In this document: one piece after another, positions 1-5,164 of the stretch
Numbering within the stretch: the first letter of the stretch is position 1
How the letters are laid out: each line of letters starts with the position of its first letter
Assembly: GCA_037439425.1 (NCBI GenBank)
Contig: JBBIWA010000137.1
Coordinates: 1-5,164 of the forward strand
Direction: 5' to 3'
DNA: 5,164 nucleotides
From: JBBIWA01 sp037439425
Lineage (GTDB): Bacteria > Acidobacteriota > Blastocatellia > RBC074
Made by a program: the position numbers and the translations under genes
The notes under the pieces: model-generated
Database searches by the model: none
What the model was told of the DNA's origin: nothing
What the model saw: only the letters and a program-made list of their open reading frames with translations

Positions 1-125
1 GCTAAGGCGCCCGGCTCACTGACAAAGTTATGGATATACTTGCGAATCTGCAGGCTGGTCAGATCGCCATAGCTACTAATATAAGCGCTCGGCTGCCACT
101 TCTTTCCACAGCTGCTCGACTCCTG
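1..125 (-). pseudogene. Possible decayed IS200/IS605-type TnpA transposase fragment
   Basis: On the minus strand a frame opens after a stop at 128-126 and runs off the left edge. It has no ATG, GTG or TTG start, so it cannot be an intact gene. Its translation contains KKWQPSAYISSYGDL and then SLQIRKYI. This resembles the C-terminal part of IS200/IS605 Y1 transposases, where an LW...W-x-PSYF stretch is followed by a glycine and an IRxYI helix that carries the catalytic tyrosine (here probably the codon at 38-36). A second minus frame reads VEQLWK just upstream (117-103). Joining it to the first frame by a one-base shift would give the expected LWKKWQPS, which suggests frameshift decay. Farther upstream the similarity fades. 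This is pattern recognition over about 45 residues with no search behind it, so the family call is tentative. Confidence 0.33.
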
Positions 126-203
126 CTACAAAGGCTATCTCTTGATCCTTTCCTGAGCGCCACCCATTGGCCCCACTCCTCGGCCACTGCCACTGCTTCC
201 AAT

Positions 204-2834
204 TTACCTGAGCGCGATTGTTGCCTGATTGCTCTGGATGCCGTTACGACTCACCACGATGGTATGCGTACCTGAGCTGAGGCCGGCGGGCAAGACCACA
301 TTGATTTGATTAAGACCGGTGAAACCAGGAGCGCGCCCGGCGTATGCCACTGTTACTGGTCTGCCGTCGATCGTGACCTGAACGCTTGCGTTCACATTGC
401 CATCCACATCCGTGGCATCTGTCCCCAGGCCACTACAAAAAAGCGCAATAACGTTGGGCTCGCCATTGGGTCGGGTGGCGGAGAAAGGCGGCCCTGTGAA
501 GGTGAAAGCGTCAAGCGCCGCGGCTGGTCCCGTTCCACTCTGGTTGAAAGTAAAGATCGCAGGCGCGGCTGGCGCTAATTGAAATGAGCCTGCGCGGATG
601 AGTTTGCCATTGCTGAGCACTTCGATAGTGGCTGTGCTGGATGGGACTGATGAGGAGAAAGCAAGAGAGGTAGTGGCTGGGGTGGTGCGCGGAACTTGAA
701 AATTGATCTGCTGTGGCGAAGCGAAAAAGAGCGGCGCCGGAACACCATTGATGAGCACTTGCGTGCCTGCCAGTGTGGTCGGCAGCGGTTGCGCAGTCGC
801 AGCTTCCGTGGCGCCTGAGGTCAGCTCGCTTCCGAAGAGCGCGGCGATCCCGGCCGGTGAGAGCGTTGGCAGATAGCTTGCTGCTGAAGTGGCCGCGATC
901 ACCCGTGAGGTGGTTTGATCGGCCAGCCCTGTGCTGAGGCTGGCCAGATAGTCGGTTGATTGTGCAAAGTAACTCTCCCAGGCTAGACGGTAGCGAGCTA
1001 CTTTGTTGAGCGTGGTAGCAGAAGGTTGAGTGCCAGACCTGACCAGCAAGATCACAGCCGCGCGGAAGCTTTTAGGAGCTGAGGCTACATCGGGATTGCG
1101 CGCTCCATTGGCTTGAATGATCTGGTCAATCTGGACTGCCTGTTTGCTCCCGCTCACGGTGACATTGGGTTGGGGGCTGTTGCTGCGCGCACCGCCACTT
1201 GCGTTGGTGATGATGAATGTGTCTGGCACCTCAGTGGATGGACGCAACCCCATCAGGTACTGATCGAGGCGTGAAAAACCATCGATCAAGCTGACTGAAG
1301 TAAAGGTGCCATTTTCATTGTCGCGCCAGGCGTTGCCTTCGAGAGCGGAAGAACGCCGCGCAGCCCAAGTGCTCATCGTTGACTCGGTGTTGAGAAAGAA
1401 ACTCCAGTGCGTCTCGTCACGGCCAAGCAGCAGTTTGGAGTCGGCAGCTGGATACTTGATGTCGGCCAGCCAGCGATGTCCTTGCTCCTGACCCATAATG
1501 GAGAGCGCATGATTGGCGCCGAGGAAACGTGTGGTAGGCAGTTCAGGATAGGCTTGATTGATGTTGCTGAGATTGAGAATGCCCTGAAGGCGCTGGCTAC
1601 CTAGCGCCCCATTGGGGTCTGCGTCAAAGACCGGCTGGCCGAGGCCGGTGACGTTATTGCGCAGCCGCAAATAGAAAGAAAATCCACCGCCCAGGTTGAA
1701 GTTGAAATCGGTGAACAGATAGATGAAATCATAGACATCGCGGTTGGGATGCGTCGCATAGAAGGCTTGCACGGTTGCAAAGAGATCCACTCTGGTGCTG
1801 GTCGAGAACAGTTCCACCAGCGGGCCGCTTATTGCCCCGGAACCTGGATTGCTCAGATCCAGCAGCGTGGGAAGCTGAGATGAGCTGCCGGGCGATAACC
1901 CTACCAGAGCGGTCGAAGTCAGTTGCGCGAGGTCATAGGTGAAGACGATTCGGCCATCTTTGAAGAGTGTGACCTGGAAGCGGTGGATTCCCGTATCAAT
2001 GCCCGGATTATTGGGAAAGTCGGGGATATTGTTCCAGGTGACGAGCACGCGGTCGCTCTCGCGGCGAATGAAGATCCCGTTATTACCTTGAGTCTTGCTG
2101 GCACGCGCGTCCAGGTCGTGCCAGTAAGGAGCAATGCGTGGCAAGCCCTGTTGCAGATCGCTTAACGATTCACCTGAATTGACGGTGTCATTATCGAAGA
2201 CCAGATCGCTCACACCGCCAGGCCGAAAGGTCAAATTACCATTGCTGCTGATGGCGATGCTTGTGTAGGCGACGCCGTAGAAGTTGAAGCTGAAGCCGAG
2301 CTCTTGAGTGAGGTAAGCATCATCGCCGGGTTCGACCTCCGGGATCGCTGGGATCTTGGGATTGACCGCTGGCGCTACCGTCAAGTCAAGCTTCGTTCCC
2401 AGATTGGTATCGAACGGAGCCGTAAAACTGGTGATCGTGTAGCCGGAACCGGCGGGTGTAAACTGAACCGAGCGACCATTGAGATCGAAGAGATTTTGCG
2501 GCGTGACCAGCGTCCCATCGTCCTGCAGCACTGAGAGGTCATCAATATCGGTATTGATGACTGCGGCGCCGACTTCGGTTACGCCCAGGCGAGCAGCGCG
2601 CCAGCGCTGCCGATTCAGTTGATGCCACAACCAGGCTTCGCGCAAAAGTTTTTCCTGGCTCCAGTCCTTCTTGCTATGCTGGGTCGGGGCAGAGATAGGT
2701 TGATCGTGAGCTGAACTGCTGCTTGAAGCGCTCTGCCAGTGAGCCGACGGAGCGGGAGTTAAAGAAGCAACGCAGAGCAGGAGGATCAGCAGAGCCGTCA
2801 AGTAGGGCTTTGAGCTTTTGATTCGATTACACAT
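204..2834 (-). CDS. Secreted multidomain protein: nidogen-like domain, degenerate zincin-like domain, Acidobacteria TIGR03437 C-terminus
   Basis: This is an 876-aa exported protein of unknown function. Residues 1-31 form a Sec signal peptide: basic CNRIKSSK, hydrophobic YLTALLILLLCVASL, then a likely cut near APSA. LLLC does not fit a lipobox. Residues 165-315 look like a nidogen-type beta domain (FYGVAYTSIAISSNGNLTF, PRIAPYWHDLD, VLVTWNNIPDF, HRFQVTLFKDGRIVFTYDL, VGLSPG). Residues 343-545 resemble a secreted metalloprotease-like region: YDFIYLFTDF, then MGQEQGHRWLA at 447-457, HWSFFL, a GN-x-W repeat-like stretch and LDQYLMGL at 523-530. The HExxH equivalent reads QEQGH, so the first zinc ligand appears lost. 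Residues about 645-876 match the Solibacter C-terminal domain (LSPAGIAALFGSEL, NGVPAPLFFASPQQINFQVP, YAGRAPGFTGLNQINVVLPA). The ATG at 2834 was chosen because AGAGG precedes it and it puts the signal peptide at the N-terminus. A GTG at 2927 would add 31 residues, mostly encoded by repeat DNA. Domain calls are firm for the C-terminus and moderate elsewhere. Confidence 0.9.
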   Translation of the reverse strand: MCNRIKSSKPYLTALLILLLCVASLTPAPSAHWQSASSSSSAHDQPISAPTQHSKKDWSQEKLLREAWLWHQLNRQRWRAARLGVTEVGAAVINTDIDDLSVLQDDGTLVTPQNLFDLNGRSVQFTPAGSGYTITSFTAPFDTNLGTKLDLTVAPAVNPKIPAIPEVEPGDDAYLTQELGFSFNFYGVAYTSIAISSNGNLTFRPGGVSDLVFDNDTVNSGESLSDLQQGLPRIAPYWHDLDARASKTQGNNGIFIRRESDRVLVTWNNIPDFPNNPGIDTGIHRFQVTLFKDGRIVFTYDLAQLTSTALVGLSPGSSSQLPTLLDLSNPGSGAISGPLVELFSTSTRVDLFATVQAFYATHPNRDVYDFIYLFTDFNFNLGGGFSFYLRLRNNVTGLGQPVFDADPNGALGSQRLQGILNLSNINQAYPELPTTRFLGANHALSIMGQEQGHRWLADIKYPAADSKLLLGRDETHWSFFLNTESTMSTWAARRSSALEGNAWRDNENGTFTSVSLIDGFSRLDQYLMGLRPSTEVPDTFIITNASGGARSNSPQPNVTVSGSKQAVQIDQIIQANGARNPDVASAPKSFRAAVILLVRSGTQPSATTLNKVARYRLAWESYFAQSTDYLASLSTGLADQTTSRVIAATSAASYLPTLSPAGIAALFGSELTSGATEAATAQPLPTTLAGTQVLINGVPAPLFFASPQQINFQVPRTTPATTSLAFSSSVPSSTATIEVLSNGKLIRAGSFQLAPAAPAIFTFNQSGTGPAAALDAFTFTGPPFSATRPNGEPNVIALFCSGLGTDATDVDGNVNASVQVTIDGRPVTVAYAGRAPGFTGLNQINVVLPAGLSSGTHTIVVSRNGIQSNQATIALR

Positions 2835-2836
2835 AA

Positions 2837-2842
2837 ACCTCT
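2837..2842 (-). promoter_or_regulatory. Ribosome binding site deciding the start of the 876-aa gene
   Basis: The minus strand reads GAAAAGAGGTTTATG. AGAGG lies 3 nt before the ATG at 2834-2832, which is close but usable. Together with the signal peptide that begins right after this ATG, it favours this start over the GTG at 2927. Confidence 0.6.
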
Positions 2843-2843
2843 T

Positions 2844-2892
2844 TTCGAATTCCGGATTTGGGATTTCGGATTTAAATCCGCAATTCGAAATC
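2844..2892. repeat. Seven-unit array of 7-bp repeats in the 5' leader of the secreted-protein gene
   Basis: Forty-nine bases divide into seven 7-bp units. On the plus strand these are TTCGAAT, TCCGGAT, TTGGGAT, TTCGGAT, TTAAATC, CGCAATT and CGAAATC. Read in another phase, 2854-2874 is three exact tandem GGATTTN units. The array also contains a perfect 14-bp palindrome, CGGATTTAAATCCG (2867-2880), and 9-bp inverted arms TTTCGAATT (2843-2851) and AATTCGAAA (2882-2890). It ends 2 bp beyond the ribosome binding site, so it either lies in the leader RNA or contains the promoter. Degenerate AT-rich heptads of this kind are, from memory, common between genes in Acidobacteria and some other phyla. 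Their function is not known to me. Confidence 0.75.
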
Positions 2893-2923
2893 TCCAAACG
2901 TAGTTCACCGGCCCGCCGCCGGA

Positions 2924-3184
2924 TCACTGAGCCTCACTTGAGTGTTTGCGAGAAGAAAAATCGGTTATCAAACCGCCAGTTTGATAACTTTCCTTATTCC
3001 TCTCGCGCCGCGCACTCAACCACAACTGATCTAGGGCATTGAGTTCGGGCGTGGCTTTGGGCAAGAAGCGAATCTCAATACCGAGAGCCCAGGTCAAGTC
3101 CAGGCTGTCGTCAGCTGGGGAGAAGCGCGATCCTCAAAGAGCATGATATGCCAGCCTCGCCAATGCGACCGCATCCTCCACCCT
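2924..3184 (-). pseudogene. Frameshifted remnant of an IS630-type (DDE_3) transposase
   Basis: Two minus-strand frames together give the C-terminal half of an IS630-like transposase. The first (about 3184-3110) reads GWHIMLFEDRASP, which matches the segment holding the second catalytic Asp (codon 3132-3130). The second (3112-2924) reads DDSLDL, then LGIEIRFLPKATPELNALDQLW at 3085-3020. This is the very characteristic LPKATPELNAMDxLW region, with the third catalytic acid as Asp at 3031-3029. A one-base shift near 3110-3115 separates the frames. The N-terminal half and first catalytic Asp are absent, because the intact glycosylase gene begins at once on the right. After DQLW the sequence stops resembling the family and runs to a TGA at 2926-2924. 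The element is therefore dead and truncated. No terminal inverted repeats or TA target duplication were recognised. Confidence 0.75.
2956..2988 (-). terminator. Hairpin with T-run, candidate terminator for the DUF7309-glycosylase transcript
   Basis: GTTATCAAAC (2964-2973) and GTTTGATAAC (2979-2988) are perfect 10-bp inverted arms around a 5-nt loop. Read on the minus strand, the stem is followed after three bases by TTTTT (2960-2956) and a pyrimidine tract. This fits an intrinsic terminator for transcripts leaving the glycosylase gene about 200 bp upstream. The stem is AT-rich, hence weak, and it could instead be a regulator-binding palindrome about 130 bp in front of the secreted-protein gene. 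Confidence 0.45.
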
Positions 3185-3907
3185 TTAAGGGTTGTGCTCT
3201 TGGTGTCCATCGCGGTGAAGTAGCTCTCGCACCAGTTTCAGATCCTCCCAGGCTTCTCGTTTCTTTTCCGGGACGCGCAGCAGGTAGGCGGGATTGAACG
3301 AAGGAACCACAGCGATTTCGCGCCCGTTAAGATGCAGTCTATAGCATTGCCCGCGCAGCTCCGAAATGGTCTTTTTCGAGCGCAACAATGTCTGGGCAGC
3401 CAGCGCGCCAAAAGCGATGATCACTCGTGGATTGACCACGAGGATCTGGCGCAGCAGAAAAGGACGGCAGTCTTCGATCTCTTCAACCGTGAAGACGCGT
3501 CGCGCGGGCGGAATGCATTTGATCACATTGCAGACGTAGACTGCGGCGCGCGCCACATTGATGGCCGCAAGCATGCGCGTAAGTAACTGGCCAGCCTGTC
3601 CCTGAAAAGGCTGTTCCGATTGAATGTCATCAATGCCAGGGCCTTCCCCGATGACCATCAATTGAGCCGGAGCTGGCCCAGCTCCGAAGACAATAGGCAT
3701 TCCTTCTTTGCAGGCGCCGCAGACGCGGCTGCGGCGAACATCGTCCAGGATCCGGCTCAGCGAATCATCCGGGGGCACGGCAATTGATTCGCGATGCTCC
3801 AGTGCCTCCGTCACCGATAGATCAGCAAACAGCGCTCTTTCCTGAGGCCCTGATTCTGAGCTCTTGCGTTTTGTCATGGCAAGATGACCGGTTACAGGCG
3901 GCAGCAC
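3185..3907 (-). CDS. Family 4 uracil-DNA glycosylase (4Fe-4S type)
   Basis: This enzyme removes uracil from DNA to start base-excision repair in the cytoplasm. The 240-aa frame shows the family-4 pattern. CGAC supplies Cys63 and Cys66, and Cys131 (in NVIKC) and Cys147 (in EDC), 15 residues apart, complete the four iron-sulfur ligands. Motif 1 is GEGPG at 87-91, followed by PFQGQAGQLL at 100-109, which keeps the uracil-stacking Phe101. The core INVARAAVYVCNVIKC and the VNPRVIIAFGALAAQTLL strand-helix are typical. Two positions are unusual. The glycine of the usual GxPF is Glu98, and motif 2, normally HPAxLLR, is NPAYLLR with Asn205 (codon AAT) in place of His. The first 60 residues are a longer, charged tail than in compact thermophile homologues. 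The start is uncertain: GTG at 3907 (16 bp after the upstream stop) or ATG at 3877, which gives MTKRKSSESG; neither has a strong ribosome binding site. The close spacing suggests co-transcription with the DUF7309 gene. Confidence 0.93.
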   Translation of the reverse strand: MLPPVTGHLAMTKRKSSESGPQERALFADLSVTEALEHRESIAVPPDDSLSRILDDVRRSRVCGACKEGMPIVFGAGPAPAQLMVIGEGPGIDDIQSEQPFQGQAGQLLTRMLAAINVARAAVYVCNVIKCIPPARRVFTVEEIEDCRPFLLRQILVVNPRVIIAFGALAAQTLLRSKKTISELRGQCYRLHLNGREIAVVPSFNPAYLLRVPEKKREAWEDLKLVRELLHRDGHQEHNP

Positions 3908-3923
3908 GCTCGCCGCCGCGCCC

Positions 3924-4952
3924 CTACTGAAACATATGCATCATAAAATCCATTGCTTTATCAACTCCCGACAGCTCGCGCGATTGCTTGAGCTGGAAGC
4001 CCAACTCGACAGAGAGTTGCTGAAGCAACCTGATCAGCAATTCTGAACGGACGCGCACGATGCTGGGGATAAAGTTCAGCCGAAGCAGTGTCGAGATCAG
4101 GTTGAGTGGGACTTCGCCCCACATCGCTTCTAGTGAAGGCCTTGGCTGGAGCATCTCAGTCCCGACGATCATCTTGCTTGGCCCGTCCACAATCAGCAGC
4201 AGGTAAGGGAGAAAAGGGCGTTCCTTCTTCTCCGCTATTGGTATAGGAAGCATCACCAGGTCCACTTCAATCTCACGGTCAGGGTGGGGCAGGCCTTTGG
4301 CACGTTCGAGAGCCTCAAAGTCCATCTGCAGGGGGACGAAAGTTGGCTCAGGCTGCGGCACCGGCATGATTTTGTCTTCCCAGATGAGCTCGCCCTCTTT
4401 CGGTTGTGGCACCCGCACCAGAAATTCATCTTCCCCTTCAGGCCACAGGAGCAACTCGTCATTCTCAAACCGCGGAGCAACGTCCAGCAATTGTTCGAGC
4501 GCGCAGGTGAGAAAGCGCGCTTCAGCAGCGGTTAAAAACCAGGGCATCAGGCCTGGCCCGTAGCTGCGAAACAGCGGCCACGCCTGCCGACCACGGAATT
4601 TCAATCCCAGCCGTTTGATGATCTGACGATCCTCTTGGCGCAACTCGCCACGGTCTTCAAATGAAGCCTGAAGTTGCGGGATTTCCATCACTCGTTGCGG
4701 CTCGATCTCATTTTCCGAATCTTCCACTTCCAGAAAGTTATGCAACGCCGCCGCGCCGAGGTAAACAGCAACGGCCAGATGCTCGCCCAAGGCGCCCATG
4801 ACGCTCACAAACCCCAATTCTCCGGTCTCAGGATTCTGCACGCCAAAGAGATCGTCTTCCATCATCCATTCCCAAGGGGCCAGTTCTTTCACCTGAAGAG
4901 CAACGCCGTACAGCTTCCGCCATTCCGTCAGAGTAGGTGATTTTTCCGCCAT
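3924..4952 (-). CDS. DUF7309/DUF6930 domain protein of unknown function
   Basis: This is a 342-aa soluble protein with no signal peptide or membrane segment. Residues 1-170 resemble DUF7309: WRKLYGVALQVKELAPWEWM, FGVQNPETGELGFVSVMG, GEHLAVAVYLG, then FRGRQAWPLFRSYGPGLMPW and a helix EARFLTCALEQLL. Residues about 225-335 resemble DUF6930: a strand EIEVDLVMLPIPI, then RPFLPYLLLIVDGPSKMIV, a helical part with LLRLNFIPSIVRVRSELLIRLL, and the closing VELGFQLKQSRELSGVDKAM. An acidic linker with many Pro and Glu lies between them (171-224). No catalytic motif stands out, so no reaction is proposed. The ATG at 4952 has TAAGGGGACTTA before it, a strong ribosome binding site. The gene stops 16 bp before the first possible glycosylase start. 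The family names are from memory of the sequence pattern; the protein being real and conserved is much surer than its label. Confidence 0.85.
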   Translation of the reverse strand: MAEKSPTLTEWRKLYGVALQVKELAPWEWMMEDDLFGVQNPETGELGFVSVMGALGEHLAVAVYLGAAALHNFLEVEDSENEIEPQRVMEIPQLQASFEDRGELRQEDRQIIKRLGLKFRGRQAWPLFRSYGPGLMPWFLTAAEARFLTCALEQLLDVAPRFENDELLLWPEGEDEFLVRVPQPKEGELIWEDKIMPVPQPEPTFVPLQMDFEALERAKGLPHPDREIEVDLVMLPIPIAEKKERPFLPYLLLIVDGPSKMIVGTEMLQPRPSLEAMWGEVPLNLISTLLRLNFIPSIVRVRSELLIRLLQQLSVELGFQLKQSRELSGVDKAMDFMMHMFQ

Positions 4953-4956
4953 TAAG

Positions 4957-4963
4957 TCCCCTT
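4957..4963 (-). promoter_or_regulatory. Ribosome binding site of the DUF7309/DUF6930 gene
   Basis: The minus strand reads AAGGGGA followed by CTTA and the ATG at 4952, a near-ideal distance. It confirms the chosen start, and it suggests the gene is translated independently of the sulfatase, whose stop is 76 bp upstream. Confidence 0.7.
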
Positions 4964-5028
4964 ATTAAACAAAGCGGTCAATAGTTGTCCGTTGAGAAAA
5001 GCTCTCACTTGATCCAGCAATAGAGAAG

Positions 5029-5164
5029 CTAGCGGGAGACTTTCCACAGCAGTGACGGGGTGTGAGCCTTCTCCATCGCCTGGCGGATCCTGGCGACAAT
5101 CTCCGGATGGTGATCCGCGAGATTGTGTTGTTCGCCCGGATCGTCCTTGAGGTGGTACAACTCC
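5029..5164 (-). CDS. C-terminal end of a sulfatase (arylsulfatase family), cut by the window edge
   Basis: Only the last 44 codons and the TAG at 5031-5029 are inside the window. They encode ELYHLKDDPGEQHNLADHHP, then a helix IVARIRQAMEKAHTPS and LLWKVSR. The ELYxLxxDPxExxNLA signature followed by a final helix is the standard C-terminal end of formylglycine-dependent sulfatases, which hydrolyse sulfate esters and are usually exported to the periplasm or beyond. The catalytic C-x-P-S-R segment lies outside the window, so activity and substrate cannot be judged. The 76-bp gap to the next gene on the same strand shows no convincing terminator, so read-through into the DUF7309 gene is possible. 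Confidence 0.88.
   Translation of the reverse strand, partial: ELYHLKDDPGEQHNLADHHPEIVARIRQAMEKAHTPSLLWKVSR

Noticed and set aside
30..275. Plus-strand open frame of 81 codons at the left edge
   Set aside because: It overlaps the end of the secreted-protein gene antisense, has no recognisable domain and no ribosome binding site.
1306..2534. Several plus-strand frames of 60-80 codons opposite the secreted-protein gene
   Set aside because: All are antisense shadows of a well-supported coding frame, with compositions that follow the opposite codons.
2772..2834. Lipoprotein signal in the secreted protein (LLLC at residues 18-21)
   Set aside because: The residue before Cys is Leu rather than Gly, Ala or Ser, so a lipobox is unlikely; a Sec signal with cleavage near APSA fits better.
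2844..2892. CRISPR-like array
   Set aside because: The units are 7 bp and contiguous, without spacers, so this is a simple tandem repeat.
2835..2927. N-terminal extension of the secreted protein from a GTG at 2927
   Set aside because: The extra 31 residues are encoded largely by the heptad repeat and would bury the signal peptide; the ATG at 2834 has its own ribosome binding site.
4253..4940. Frames of 75-88 codons on both strands inside the DUF7309/DUF6930 gene
   Set aside because: They lie wholly within a longer conserved frame with a good start, and show no protein-like motifs.
4993..5007. Small hairpin TGAGA-AAAGC-TCTCA between the sulfatase and DUF7309 genes
   Set aside because: The arms are only 5 bp and no T-run follows, so it is expected by chance and not credible as a terminator.

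Overview
The window looks like a stretch of an Acidobacteriota chromosome (Solibacter/Blastocatellia type). The main evidence is the C-terminus of the large secreted protein. It carries the roughly 230-residue domain modelled as TIGR03437 ("Solibacter uncharacterized C-terminal domain"), which is heavily expanded in that phylum. Everything coding lies on the minus strand, so transcription runs from right to left.

Right to left, the layout is as follows. (1) The last 44 codons of a sulfatase enter from the right edge (5164-5029). (2) A 342-aa protein of the DUF7309 + DUF6930 type follows after 76 bp, with a good ribosome binding site. (3) A family-4 (iron-sulfur) uracil-DNA glycosylase starts 16 or 46 bp after that gene, so the two are probably co-transcribed. 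(4) A roughly 350-bp stretch without an intact gene (2835-3184) is not empty. It holds a frameshifted IS630-type transposase remnant, a perfect 10-bp-arm hairpin with a T-run that could terminate the glycosylase transcript, and a 49-bp array of 7-bp repeats directly in front of the next start codon. (5) An 876-aa secreted protein (2834-204) has a signal peptide, a nidogen-like beta domain, a zincin-like domain whose HExxH motif is degenerate, and the TIGR03437 C-terminus. (6) The left 200 bp hold no intact gene. A decayed fragment there resembles the C-terminal part of an IS200/IS605 TnpA transposase.

The genes do not form an obvious pathway. The glycosylase repairs uracil in DNA, the DUF protein has no known role, the sulfatase is a catabolic or secreted enzyme, and the large protein is exported. 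I do not see a new defence or mobile system. The points most worth checking are the natural His-to-Asn change in the glycosylase motif 2, the His-to-Gln change in the protease-like motif, and the heptad repeat array with neighbouring transposase debris upstream of the surface-protein gene.
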